Position numbers and translations under genes: made by a program. The notes below the pieces were generated by a model. The model did no database searches. It was not told the origin of the DNA and saw only the letters and a list, made by a program, of their open reading frames with translations. Shown here piece by piece: positions 50,651 through 59,326 of a DNA stretch of 64,000 nucleotides (position 1 is its first letter; each line of letters opens with the position of its first letter). This stretch comes from Melaminivora sp034675505 (GTDB taxonomy: Bacteria > Pseudomonadota > Gammaproteobacteria > Burkholderiales > Burkholderiaceae_C). The DNA lies in the NCBI GenBank assembly GCA_034675505.1, contig JAUCDD010000005.1, forward strand, positions 5,798 to 69,797, written 5' to 3'.

Positions 50651-51367
50651 TCACAGGGTTTGCGGCAAACTGCGCCACACGGTCTTGCCGCCGCTGGCCT
50701 TGTCGATCTGCGCCAGCACGTCCTGGTGCGCGGCCAGCTCCTCGGGCGTGGCCAGGACGACGGGCAGCGCCAGCAGGCTCAGGTCCGCCGCCACGGCCGG
50801 CAGGCCGTCGGCGCCTGCGGGCGCATCGTCCAGCACCAGCAGCGCCTCCTGGCCGCGCGTCAGGTTGATGTAGACGTCGGCCAGCAGCTCGGCGTCCAGC
50901 AGCGCGCCGTGCAAGGTGCGGCCGGAGTTGTCCACGCCCAGGCGGTCGCACAGCGCATCGAGCGAATTGCGCTTGCCCGGGAACATCTCCTTGGCCATGG
51001 CCAGGGTGTCGGTGACGGCGGCGACGTGCCGGGCCAGCGGCGGCAGGCCCACCAGCTCCAGCTCCTTGTTCAGGAAGCCGACGTCGAAACTCGCGTTGTG
51101 GATGATCAGCTCGGCGCCGCTCAGGTACTCCAGCACCTGCTGCGCGCAGTCCGCAAAGCGCGGCTTGTCGCGCAGGAACTCGCTGGTGATGCCGTGCACG
51201 CGCAGCGCGTCCGGGTGGCTGTCGCGCCCGGGGTTGAAGTACAGGTGCAGGTGGCGCCCGGTGAGCTTGCGGCCCACCAGTTCGACGCAGCCCAGCTCGA
51301 TGACGCGGTCGCCGCCCTCGGCCGACAGGCCGGTGGTCTCCGTGTCCAGGATGATCTGGCGGTGCAT
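50651..51367 (-). CDS. dnaQ: DNA polymerase III epsilon subunit (3'-5' proofreading exonuclease)
   Basis: A 238-residue DnaQ-family protein. Exo I is MHRQIILDTETTGLSAEGGD (acidic D8 and E10), Exo II is IHNASFDVGFLNKELEL and Exo III is RTLHGALLDAELLADVYINL. The C-terminal third binds the polymerase alpha subunit in the family. It lies 7 bp after fdx, so it may be transcribed with the isc genes upstream. Confidence 0.97.
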   Translation of the reverse strand: MHRQIILDTETTGLSAEGGDRVIELGCVELVGRKLTGRHLHLYFNPGRDSHPDALRVHGITSEFLRDKPRFADCAQQVLEYLSGAELIIHNASFDVGFLNKELELVGLPPLARHVAAVTDTLAMAKEMFPGKRNSLDALCDRLGVDNSGRTLHGALLDAELLADVYINLTRGQEALLVLDDAPAGADGLPAVAADLSLLALPVVLATPEELAAHQDVLAQIDKASGGKTVWRSLPQTL

Positions 51368-51374
51368 GGCGGCG

Positions 51375-51713
51375 TCAGTGGTTCTCGCGCGCGTGGTTGA
51401 TGGTGTATTTGGGGATTTCCACCGTCACGTCCTCCTGCGCCAGGATGGCCTGGCACGACAGGCGCGACTGCGGCTCCAGCCCCCAGGCGCGGTCCAGCAG
51501 GTCGTCCTCTTCCTCCTCGGCCTCGTTCAGCGAGTCGTAGCCGCGGCGCACGATGACATGGCAGGTGGTGCAGGCGCAGCTCATGTCGCAGGCGTGCTCG
51601 ATGGCGATGCCGCCTTCCAGCAGTGCCTCGCAGATGGAGGTGCCGGCCGGGGCGCTGATTTCGGTGCCCTCGGGGGCGTACTCGGGGTGCGGCAGGATCT
51701 TGATGACGGGCAT
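51375..51713 (-). CDS. fdx: [2Fe-2S] ferredoxin of the ISC system
   Basis: A 112-residue adrenodoxin-type ferredoxin. MPVIKILPHPEYAPEGTEIS is followed by the cluster motif C-x5-C-x2-C in HACDMSCACTTCHVIVRRGY and a fourth cysteine in SRLSCQAILAQED. It supplies electrons for cluster assembly with IscS and IscU. It lies 36 bp after hscA, the canonical position. The half-palindrome 'agagcgtgtt' lies just before it. Confidence 0.97.
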   Translation of the reverse strand: MPVIKILPHPEYAPEGTEISAPAGTSICEALLEGGIAIEHACDMSCACTTCHVIVRRGYDSLNEAEEEEDDLLDRAWGLEPQSRLSCQAILAQEDVTVEIPKYTINHARENH

Positions 51714-51749
51714 GTGCGGCGGTTCTTTCTTGTTAGAGCGTGTTAGGCA

Positions 51750-53621
51750 CTAGAGGGCGTCGACGCTGCGCCCGGCCAGCGCCTGGCGGATGCCCCGGTT
51801 CATGCGCTGGGCGGCAAAGCCTTCGGTGCCTTGCGCCAGCGCGTGCGTGCCGGCCTCGACCTCGGCGGCCGATGCATCGGCGCGCGCCAGCGTGGCCTGC
51901 AGCGCCTGCAGCAGCGCGTCGATGGCGGCGCGCTCGGCGCCGGCGAGCACGTCGCCATCGGCCTGCAGCGCGCTGTGCGTGGCGATCAGGAGCCGGTCGG
52001 CGTCCACGCGCGCCTCGGCCAGCGCGCGTGCCTGCATGTCCTCTTGCGCGGTGGCAAAGCCGTCCTGCAGCATGCGGGCGATCTGCTCGTCCGACAGGCC
52101 GTAGGAGGGCTTGACGTCGATGCGCGCCTCCACGCCGCTGCCCTGCTCGCGCGCGCTGACGCTCAGCAGGCCGTCGGCGTCCACGGTGAAGGTGACGCGG
52201 ATGCGCGCCGCGCCGGCCGCCATGGGCGGGATGCCGCGCAGCTCGAAGCGCGCCAGGCTGCGGCAGTCCTGCACCAGGTCGCGCTCGCCCTGCACCACAT
52301 GCAGGGCCAGCGCGGTCTGGCCGTCCTTGTAAGTGGTGAAGTCCTGCGCCTTGGCGGTCGGAATGGTCTCGTTGCGCTGCACGACGCGCTCGACCAGGCC
52401 GCCCATGGTCTCCAGCCCCAGCGACAGCGGGATGACGTCCAGCAGCAGCAGGTCGCCCGCAGCGCCGTTGCCGGCGAGCTGGTTGGCCTGGATGGCGGCG
52501 CCCAGCGCGACGACCTCGTCCGGGTTCAGGTTGACCAGCGGCTCGCGGCCGAAAAACCCGGCCACGGCGGCGCGCAGCTGCGGCATGCGCGTGGAGCCGC
52601 CCACCAGCACCACGCCCTGCACGTCGTCCCGGCCGATCTGCGCGTCGCGCAGCGCACGGCGCACGGCGGCGAGCGAGCGCTGGGTGAGCGCGTCGGTGGC
52701 GGCGGCGAATTGCGCGCGTGTCACCTGCAGCTGCACCTGGGCCCCCGCCAGCACGGCGCTGAATGCCGCGCTGTCGCTGGCAGTCAGGGCCTCCTTGCAG
52801 GCGCGCGCGGCCAGGCGCACAGCGGCCTTGTCCTCGGTGCTGTGCGCCGCCAGGCCCAGCTGTGCCAGTGCCCAGGCGGCCAGCGCGGCGTCGTAGTCGT
52901 CGCCGCCCAGGGCTGAGTCGCCGCCGGTGGCGATGACCTCGAACACACCCCGGGTCAGGCGCAGGATGGAGATGTCGAAGGTGCCGCCGCCCAGGTCGTA
53001 GACGGCGTAGGTGCCCTCGGAGGCATTGTCCAGGCCGTAGGCGATGGCTGCGGCCGTGGGCTCGTTGATCAGGCGCAGCAGGTGCAGGCCGGCCAGGTGG
53101 GCGGCGTCTTTCGTGGCCTGGCGCTGGGCGTCGTCGAAATAGGCCGGCACGGTGATGACGGCGCCGTAGAGGTCGCTATCGAAACTGTCTTCCGCCCGCT
53201 GGCGCAGCGTGGCCAGGATCTCGGCGCTGATCTCCACCGGTGACTTCACGCCCGCCGCCGTCTGCACGCTCAGCATGCCGCCGGCATCGCCGGGCGGGGC
53301 GAAAGTGTAGGGCAGCTGCTCGTGCCCGTCGATGTCGGCCAGCGAGCGGCCCATGAAGCGCTTGGCCGACGCGATGGCATTGGCCGCGTCGCCCTGCTGC
53401 GCGGCCAGCGCCGGGTAGCCGATCTGGCGCCCGCCGCCCGCCAGGTAGCGCACCACGGAGGGCAGCAGCACCCGCCCCTGCTCGTCCGGCAGGCACTCGG
53501 CGGCGCCGCTCTTCACGGCCGCCACCAGCGAGTGCGTGGTGCCCAGGTCGATGCCGACGGCGATGCGCCGCTGGTGCGGGTCGGGCGACTGGCCGGGCTC
53601 GGAGATCTGCAAAAGCGCCAT
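51750..53621 (-). CDS. hscA: Fe-S chaperone HscA (Hsp70 family)
   Basis: A 623-residue specialised Hsp70 that helps transfer clusters from IscU. ATPase motifs are AVGIDLGTTHSLVAAVKSGA, AVYDLGGGTFDISILRLT and VVLVGGSTRMPQLRAAVAGF. The substrate domain begins near VIPLSLGLETMGGLVERVV and ends in a helical lid. Length matches HscA (616 in Escherichia coli), shorter than DnaK. It lies 41 bp after hscB. Confidence 0.97.
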   Translation of the reverse strand: MALLQISEPGQSPDPHQRRIAVGIDLGTTHSLVAAVKSGAAECLPDEQGRVLLPSVVRYLAGGGRQIGYPALAAQQGDAANAIASAKRFMGRSLADIDGHEQLPYTFAPPGDAGGMLSVQTAAGVKSPVEISAEILATLRQRAEDSFDSDLYGAVITVPAYFDDAQRQATKDAAHLAGLHLLRLINEPTAAAIAYGLDNASEGTYAVYDLGGGTFDISILRLTRGVFEVIATGGDSALGGDDYDAALAAWALAQLGLAAHSTEDKAAVRLAARACKEALTASDSAAFSAVLAGAQVQLQVTRAQFAAATDALTQRSLAAVRRALRDAQIGRDDVQGVVLVGGSTRMPQLRAAVAGFFGREPLVNLNPDEVVALGAAIQANQLAGNGAAGDLLLLDVIPLSLGLETMGGLVERVVQRNETIPTAKAQDFTTYKDGQTALALHVVQGERDLVQDCRSLARFELRGIPPMAAGAARIRVTFTVDADGLLSVSAREQGSGVEARIDVKPSYGLSDEQIARMLQDGFATAQEDMQARALAEARVDADRLLIATHSALQADGDVLAGAERAAIDALLQALQATLARADASAAEVEAGTHALAQGTEGFAAQRMNRGIRQALAGRSVDAL

Positions 53622-53662
53622 GGATGTCTTGGGGTGTGGGGGTTCAGGTCAACCAGCGATTG

Positions 53663-54175
53663 TCACAGCTGGCTCTGGCGCTGCTCGATGTCGCGTGCGA
53701 ATCGCGCAATGAACATGAGGGCTCTGACTTCGCGCGCGGCGCCGGCCCAGTCCTGCTGCTGGTCGATCAGCGCCTCCAGCCGGGCGACGGCGGCGCGGCG
53801 CGCGGCCTGCATGTCGTCCTCCAGCGCGTCCAGGTCGGCGGCGCCCCGCGCTTCCTCCAGCGCCTCGCGCCACTGCATCTGCTGCACCAGGAACTGCGCC
53901 GGCATGGCGGTGTTGTCCTCGGCGCGGATGGGCGCGCCATGCAGCTCGCACAGGTAGGCGGCGCGCTTCAGGGGGTCCTTCAGGCGCTGGTAGGCCTCGT
54001 TGATGCGCACCGACCACTGCATGGCCACGCGCTGCGCCGCCGGCCCCTGGGCGGCGAAGCGGTCCGGGTGCGCCTGGCGCTGCAGCTCCTTCCAGCGCTC
54101 CTGCAGCTGGGCGCCGTCCTGCACGAAGCGGCGCGGCACGGCGAACAGTTCGAAGTCGTCGGATTGCAGGTTCAT
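53663..54175 (-). CDS. hscB: Fe-S cochaperone HscB (J-domain protein)
   Basis: A 170-residue J-protein partner of HscA. The N-terminal J domain holds HPDRF (QRQAHPDRFAAQGPAAQRVA), then WSVRINEAYQRLKDPLKRAA and YLCELHG. The C-terminal helices (FLVQQMQWREALEEARGAAD) bind IscU. It is separated from iscA by 166 bp that include a terminator, so it may have its own promoter in the AT-rich 54176-54200 stretch. Confidence 0.96.
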   Translation of the reverse strand: MNLQSDDFELFAVPRRFVQDGAQLQERWKELQRQAHPDRFAAQGPAAQRVAMQWSVRINEAYQRLKDPLKRAAYLCELHGAPIRAEDNTAMPAQFLVQQMQWREALEEARGAADLDALEDDMQAARRAAVARLEALIDQQQDWAGAAREVRALMFIARFARDIEQRQSQL

Positions 54176-54281
54176 ATCAAAAAAGTGAGCAAACTATTGT
54201 GATTCCACGCCGGCTCAAGGCCCATAAGGCTCGAAAACCGCCCCGCAGGTGCCCCGGGAGGCCCCGGATCGCCGCGCCAAG

Positions 54282-54315
54282 AAAAAACCGCCAGCACGGG
54301 ATGCGATGGCGGTTT
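54282..54315 (-). terminator. Terminator between iscA and hscB
   Basis: Minus strand: AAACCGCC / GGCGGTTT stem (8 bp) with a 15-nt loop, followed by a T-run (TTT beyond the stem). It lies 27 bp downstream of the iscA stop. Confidence 0.85.
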
Positions 54316-54341
54316 GCTTGGGCAACCGTGCGGGCATGGGC

Positions 54342-54665
54342 TCAGACGCGGAAGCTCTCCCCGCAGCCGCAGCGGTCGCGCTCGTTGGGGTTGCTGAACT
54401 TGAAGCCCTCGTTCAGCCCCTCGCGCACGAAGTCGAGCTCGGTGCCGTCGATGTAGGCCAGGCTCTTGGGGTCGATCATGACCTTGACGCCGTGCTCCTC
54501 GAACACGATGTCGCCCGGCTCGGGCTCGTCCACGTACTCCAGCTTGTAGGCCAGGCCCGAGCAGCCGGTGGTCTTGATGCCCAGCCGCACGCCCAGGCCC
54601 TTGCCCCGGCGCGCCAGGTAGCGCGTCACGTGGCGGGCAGCGGCTTCGGTCAACGTGATGGCCAT
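54342..54665 (-). CDS. iscA: A-type iron-sulfur carrier IscA
   Basis: A 107-residue protein with the three conserved cysteines: TTGCSGLAYKLEYVDEPEPG and RCGCGESF at the C-terminus. It begins MAITLTEAAARHVTRYLARR. It delivers clusters to [4Fe-4S] targets. 16 bp after iscU, same strand. Confidence 0.97.
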   Translation of the reverse strand: MAITLTEAAARHVTRYLARRGKGLGVRLGIKTTGCSGLAYKLEYVDEPEPGDIVFEEHGVKVMIDPKSLAYIDGTELDFVREGLNEGFKFSNPNERDRCGCGESFRV

Positions 54666-54681
54666 GGGATCGGTCCTCCGC

Positions 54682-55086
54682 TCAGGCCGCGACTTCGGCA
54701 GCCGCGCCGTGCTTGGCCTTGTAGTCGTTGACGGCCGCCTTGATCGCATCCTCGGCCAGGATGGAGCAGTGGATCTTCACCGGCGGCAGCGCCAGCTCCT
54801 CGGCGATCTGGCTGTTCTTCAGCTGCGCCGCCTCGTCCAGCGTCTTGCCCTTGACCCATTCGGTCACCAGCGACGACGAGGCGATGGCCGAGCCGCAGCC
54901 GTAGGTCTTGAAGCGCGCGTCCTCGATCACGCCGGTGCCCGGGTTGACCTTGATCTGCAGCTTCATCACGTCGCCGCAGGCGGGCGCGCCGACCATGCCA
55001 GTGCCCACCGTATCGTCGCCCTTGTCGAACGAGCCGACGTTGCGCGGGTTTTCGTAGTGGTCGATGACCTTGTCAGAGTAAGCCAT
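54682..55086 (-). CDS. iscU: Iron-sulfur scaffold IscU
   Basis: A 134-residue scaffold. It opens MAYSDKVIDHYENPRNVGSF and has the cluster-ligating cysteines in GAPACGDVMKLQIKVNPGTG, FKTYGCGSAIASSSLVTEW and LPPVKIHCSILAEDAIKAAV (IscU LPPVK is the HscA-binding motif). 34 bp after iscS. Confidence 0.98.
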   Translation of the reverse strand: MAYSDKVIDHYENPRNVGSFDKGDDTVGTGMVGAPACGDVMKLQIKVNPGTGVIEDARFKTYGCGSAIASSSLVTEWVKGKTLDEAAQLKNSQIAEELALPPVKIHCSILAEDAIKAAVNDYKAKHGAAAEVAA

Positions 55087-55120
55087 GGTGAATTCTCCTT
55101 TGTCTGTATGTGCGGCGCGC

Positions 55121-56341
55121 TCAGTGGGCTGCCCACTGGATGGTGCTCAGGTCGACGCCATCCTGGTACATCTCCCACAGCGGCGAGAGTTCGCGCAGCT
55201 TGGCCACGTTCTCGCGGATGGTCTGCACGGCGTAGTCGATCTCTTCCTCGGTCGTGAAGCGGCCGATGGTCATGCGCAGGCTGCTGTGCGCCAGCTCGTC
55301 GCTGCGGCCCAGGGCGCGCAGCACGTAGCTGGGCTCCAGGCTGGCCGAGGTGCAGGCCGAGCCGGAGGACACCGCCAGGCCCTTGATGCCCATGATCAGC
55401 GACTCGCCCTCGACGTAGTTGAAGCTCATGTTCAGGTTGTGCGGCACGCGCTGCTGCAGGTCGCCATTGATGAACACCTGCTCGATGTCCTTGAGGCCGT
55501 TCAGCAGGCGCTGCTGCAGGCTGCGCACGCGCTCGCCATCCTTGGCCATTTCCTCGCGGGCGATGCGGAAGGCCTCGCCCATGCCGACGATCTGGTGCGT
55601 GGGCAGCGTGCCCGAGCGCATGCCGCGCTCGTGGCCGCCGCCGTGCATCTGCGCCTCCAGGCGCACGCGGGGCTTCCTGCGCACGTACAGGGCGCCTATG
55701 CCCTTGGGGCCGTAGGTCTTGTGCGAGGCCAGGCTCATCAGGTCGACCGGGAGCTGCTTGACGTCGATCGCGATCTTGCCGGTGGCCTGGGCGGCGTCGA
55801 CGTGCAGCAGCACGCCGCGCTCGCGGCAGATGGCGCCGATGGCGGGGATGTCCTGGATCACGCCGATCTCGTTGTTCACGAACATGACGCTGGCCAGGAT
55901 CGTGTCCGGGCGGATGGCGGCCTTGAAGGCGTCCAGGTCGAGCAGGCCGTTGTCCTGCACGTCCAGGTAGGTGACCTCGAAGCCCTGGCGCTCCAGCTCG
56001 CGCATCACGTCCAGCACCGCCTTGTGCTCGGTCTTGACGGTGATGAGGTGGCGGCCCTTGCCCTTGTAGAACTGCGCCGCACCCTTGATGGCGAGGTTGT
56101 TGGACTCGGTGGCGCCGCTGGTCCAGACGATCTCGCGCGGGTCGGCGCCGATCAGCTCGGCCACCTGGACGCGCGCCTTTTCCACCGCTTCCTCGGCCTC
56201 CCAGCCCCAGGCGTGGCTGCGCGAGGCCGGGTTGCCGAAGTGCTCGCGCAACCAGGGAATCATCGCGTCCACGACGCGCGGATCGACCGGGGTCGTCGCG
56301 CCGTAGTCGAGGTAGATGGGGAAGTGCGGGGTCATGTCCAT
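55121..56341 (-). CDS. iscS: Cysteine desulfurase IscS
   Basis: A 406-residue PLP enzyme that takes sulfur from cysteine. Key elements are IYLDYGATTPVDPRVVDAMI (the common motif has S in place of the first G), GATESNNLAIKGAAQFYKGK, the PLP lysine in LMSLASHKTYGPKGIGALYV, and the mobile catalytic Cys loop SSGSACTSASLEPSYVLRAL. The start could be 56341 (MDMTPHF) or 56335 (MTPHF); neither has a clear Shine-Dalgarno. It lies 137 bp after iscR. Confidence 0.97.
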   Translation of the reverse strand: MDMTPHFPIYLDYGATTPVDPRVVDAMIPWLREHFGNPASRSHAWGWEAEEAVEKARVQVAELIGADPREIVWTSGATESNNLAIKGAAQFYKGKGRHLITVKTEHKAVLDVMRELERQGFEVTYLDVQDNGLLDLDAFKAAIRPDTILASVMFVNNEIGVIQDIPAIGAICRERGVLLHVDAAQATGKIAIDVKQLPVDLMSLASHKTYGPKGIGALYVRRKPRVRLEAQMHGGGHERGMRSGTLPTHQIVGMGEAFRIAREEMAKDGERVRSLQQRLLNGLKDIEQVFINGDLQQRVPHNLNMSFNYVEGESLIMGIKGLAVSSGSACTSASLEPSYVLRALGRSDELAHSSLRMTIGRFTTEEEIDYAVQTIRENVAKLRELSPLWEMYQDGVDLSTIQWAAH

Positions 56342-56478
56342 GGCTGGCTCAGGTAAACGCTGCTGCGCTGGCTGGCGTGAAGGGGATTGCAGGAAGGCGG
56401 GCCGGGCACGCGCTGGCAGGCCGGGGCGCGGCCTGTCCGGGGCGGTGGCCCGGGGGCTGGTTCAGGGTCTGCCCGGCC

Positions 56479-57015
56479 TCACGACTTGGCAAACGCGTTG
56501 CCCAGCGCGAACACCGAGTTGGGCGCGTTCACGCGGATGGGCTTGACCACCGGCGTGGTCGAGATCGCGCGGCGCGTGGCCGGCTTGTCCTCGATCTGGA
56601 TGCCCTTGGCGAGCTGCTCGTCCACCAGCTTTTGCAGGGTGACGGAATCCAGGAACTCGACCATGCGCTGGTTCAGCGCAGCCCACAGCTCGTGCGTCAT
56701 GCAGCGGCCGGCCTCGCCCAGGCAGTTTTCCTTGCCGCCGCACTGCGTGGCGTCAATGGGTTCATCCACCGAGACGATGATGTCGGCCACCGTGATATCG
56801 CCCGCCTTGCGCGCGAGGGTGTAGCCGCCGCCGGGGCCACGGGTGGACTCGACCAGCTCGTGGCGGCGCAGCTTGCCGAACAGCTGCTCCAGGTAAGATA
56901 GGGAGATTTGCTGGCGCTGGCTGATCGCCGCCAGCGTGACGGGGCCGTTGTTCTGGCGCAGGGCCAGATCAATCATGGCGGTGACCGCAAAACGGCCTTT
57001 GGTGGTGAGACGCAT
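56479..57015 (-). CDS. iscR: Iron-sulfur-sensing regulator IscR
   Basis: A 178-residue Rrf2-family repressor. The winged helix (MRLTTKGRFAVTAMIDLALR, ISLSYLEQLFGKLRRHELVE) and three cluster cysteines (C92, C98, C105 in QCGGKENCLGEAGRC) are present, with the first Cys positioned as in IscR. It represses the isc operon when it holds a [2Fe-2S] cluster. AAGGAG precedes the ATG by 6 nt. First gene of the isc operon. Confidence 0.97.
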   Translation of the reverse strand: MRLTTKGRFAVTAMIDLALRQNNGPVTLAAISQRQQISLSYLEQLFGKLRRHELVESTRGPGGGYTLARKAGDITVADIIVSVDEPIDATQCGGKENCLGEAGRCMTHELWAALNQRMVEFLDSVTLQKLVDEQLAKGIQIEDKPATRRAISTTPVVKPIRVNAPNSVFALGNAFAKS

Positions 57016-57167
57016 GGCTAGCTCCTTCCAATGCTGGCTGGATCGTTGTGGAACACCGGCAGGCCCTGTTGCCTGCCTGCCGGCACCGTCCCCGCCCGGT
57101 ACGCGGCGCTGCTGGCGCCGGGTCCTTGTTGTAGTTCGTGGGGTCTTTGTCTTGGGTTTGTGATGCG

Positions 57168-57173
57168 ATTATA
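57168..57173 (-). promoter_or_regulatory. Extended -10 promoter of the isc operon
   Basis: Minus strand: a consensus TATAAT preceded by TGT gives an extended -10 element; no good -35 is seen. Transcription would start near 57161, leaving a leader of about 145 nt. The flanking AT-rich tract (57174-57215) is where IscR would be expected to bind; I cannot make out a full IscR box with confidence. Confidence 0.7.
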
Positions 57174-57218
57174 ACACAAAACCCGAGTGTTTTTGTCGGA
57201 CAATCAGGGCATTTTCAA

Positions 57219-57231
57219 GCACGTTCCGTGC
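57219..57231 (-). terminator. Weak possible terminator after uvrB
   Basis: GCACG / CGTGC stem (5 bp, GAA loop) followed by TTGAAAAT on the minus strand. It is short and lacks a proper T-run. Confidence 0.3.
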
Positions 57232-57238
57232 CTGGAAT

Positions 57239-59326
57239 TCAGGCCACCGCGTGGTCCGGGCCATGGGCGCCGAACACCCGGTCCTTCAGGCGCGCCAACT
57301 GGTCGCGCGTGCGCGCCGCCTGCTCGAACTCCAGGTTGCGCGCGTGCTCCAGCATGAGCTTTTCCAGCCGCTTGATCTCGCGCGCGGCGTCCTTCTCGCT
57401 CATCTCGTCGAGCTCGGCCTGGCGCGCCGCCGCCTGCTCCAGCCGGTGCGCCTCCTGCCCTGCCTTCTCGCTATAGACACCGTCAATCAGGTCTCGTACC
57501 TGCTTGACAATGCTGCGCGGCGTGATCCCCATTTCCAGGTTGTGCGCGATCTGCTTGGCACGGCGGCGCTCGGTCTCGTCGATGGCCTTCCTCATGGACT
57601 CGGTCATGCGGTCGGCGTACAGGATGGCGCGGCCGTTCAGGTTGCGCGCGGCGCGGCCTATGGTCTGGATCAGGCTGCGCTCGGCGCGCAGGAAGCCTTC
57701 CTTGTCGGCGTCCAGGATGGCCACCAGCGACACCTCGGGAATGTCCAGGCCCTCGCGCAGCAGGTTGATGCCCACCAGCACGTCGAACGCGCCCAGGCGC
57801 AGGTCGCGGATGATCTCCACGCGCTCCACGGTGTCGATGTCCGAGTGCAGGTAGCGCACGCGCACGCCGTTGTCGGTGAGGTAGTCGGTCAGCTGCTCGG
57901 CCATGCGCTTGGTCAGCGTGGTGATCAGCACGCGCTCGCTGCTTTCCACGCGCAGGCGGATTTCCTGCAGCACGTCGTCCACCTGGGTGGCGGCCGGGCG
58001 CACCTCGACCTGCGGGTCCACCAGGCCGGTCGGGCGCACCACCTGGTCCACCACCTGGCCGGAATGCTTTTTTTCGTAGTCCGCCGGCGTGGCCGACACG
58101 AAGATCGCCTGGCGCATGCGCCGCTCGAACTCCTCGAACTTGAGCGGCCGGTTGTCCAGCGCCGACGGCAGGCGAAAGCCGAACTCCACCAGCGTGGTCT
58201 TGCGCGAGCGGTCGCCGTTGTACATGGCGCTGAGCTGGCCGATCATCTGGTGGCTCTCGTCCAGGAACATGATGGCGTCCTTGGGCAGGTAGTCGGTCAG
58301 CGTGCTGGGCGGGGCGCCGACCGGCGCGCCCGACAGGTGGCGCGTGTAGTTCTCGATGCCCTTGCAGTGGCCCACCTCGGCGAGCATCTCCAGGTCGAAC
58401 CGGGTGCGCTGCTCCAGCCGCTGCGCCTCCACCAGCTTGCCCTCGCGCTCGAAGAAATTCAGGCGCTCGGCCAGCTCCAGCTTGATGGTTTCCACGGCCG
58501 ACAGCACCTTGTCGCGCGGCGTGACGTAGTGGCTGCTCGGGTAGACCGTGAAGCGCGGGATCTTTTGCTGCACGCGGCCTGTGAGCGGGTCGAACAGCTG
58601 CAGGCTTTCCACCTCGTCGTCGAACAGCTCGATGCGGATCGCCAGCTCCGAGTGCTCGGCCGGGAAGACGTCGATGGTGTCGCCGCGCACGCGGAACTTG
58701 CCCCGGCTGAAGTCCTGGTCGTTTCGCTGGTACTGCATGCGGATCAGCTGCGCGATCACGTCGCGCTGGCCCAGCTTGTCACCGGTGCGCAGCGTCATGA
58801 TCATGCGGTGGTAGCTCTCGGGCTTGCCGATGCCGTAGATCGCCGAGACGGTGGCCACGATGACCACGTCGCGCCGCTCCAGGATGCTCTTGGTGCACGA
58901 CAGCCGCATCTGCTCGATGTGCTCGTTGATGGCGCTGTCCTTTTCGATGAACAGGTCGCGCTGCGGCACGTAGGCCTCGGGCTGGTAGTAGTCGTAGTAG
59001 CTGACGAAGTACTCCACCGCGTTCTTCGGGAAGAACTCGCGGAACTCCGAGTACAGCTGCGCCGCCAGCGTCTTGTTGGGCGCAAAGATGATGGCCGGGC
59101 GGCCCAGGCGGGCGATCACGTTGGCCATGGTGAAGGTCTTGCCCGACCCGGTCACCCCCAGCAGCGTCTGGAAGGCCTCGCCGTCGCGCACGCCCTCGAC
59201 CAGCTGCTCGATGGCCTGCGGCTGGTCGCCGGCGGGCGGGTACGGCTGGTACAGCTGGAACGGCGAGCCCGGGAACTCGACGAACTGGCCACCCTCCTGG
59301 GCGGGCGCGGCGATGACTTCATGCAT
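57239..59326 (-). CDS. uvrB: Excinuclease ABC subunit B
   Basis: The 695-residue damage-verification helicase of nucleotide excision repair. Walker A is LLGVTGSGKTFTMANVIARL (about residues 55-74). The beta-hairpin region is SYYDYYQPEAYVPQRDLFIE, motif II and neighbours are DAIMFLDESHQMIGQLSAMY, and the C-terminal helicase motifs are GINLLREGLDIPEVSLVAIL and IQTIGRAARNLNGRAILYAD. The C-terminal UVR domain (RDLIDGVYSEK..., IKRLEKLMLEHARNLEFEQA) binds UvrC. The coding sequence is intact, in contrast to the genes beyond the G-rich stretch upstream of it. Confidence 0.98.
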   Translation of the reverse strand: MHEVIAAPAQEGGQFVEFPGSPFQLYQPYPPAGDQPQAIEQLVEGVRDGEAFQTLLGVTGSGKTFTMANVIARLGRPAIIFAPNKTLAAQLYSEFREFFPKNAVEYFVSYYDYYQPEAYVPQRDLFIEKDSAINEHIEQMRLSCTKSILERRDVVIVATVSAIYGIGKPESYHRMIMTLRTGDKLGQRDVIAQLIRMQYQRNDQDFSRGKFRVRGDTIDVFPAEHSELAIRIELFDDEVESLQLFDPLTGRVQQKIPRFTVYPSSHYVTPRDKVLSAVETIKLELAERLNFFEREGKLVEAQRLEQRTRFDLEMLAEVGHCKGIENYTRHLSGAPVGAPPSTLTDYLPKDAIMFLDESHQMIGQLSAMYNGDRSRKTTLVEFGFRLPSALDNRPLKFEEFERRMRQAIFVSATPADYEKKHSGQVVDQVVRPTGLVDPQVEVRPAATQVDDVLQEIRLRVESSERVLITTLTKRMAEQLTDYLTDNGVRVRYLHSDIDTVERVEIIRDLRLGAFDVLVGINLLREGLDIPEVSLVAILDADKEGFLRAERSLIQTIGRAARNLNGRAILYADRMTESMRKAIDETERRRAKQIAHNLEMGITPRSIVKQVRDLIDGVYSEKAGQEAHRLEQAAARQAELDEMSEKDAAREIKRLEKLMLEHARNLEFEQAARTRDQLARLKDRVFGAHGPDHAVA

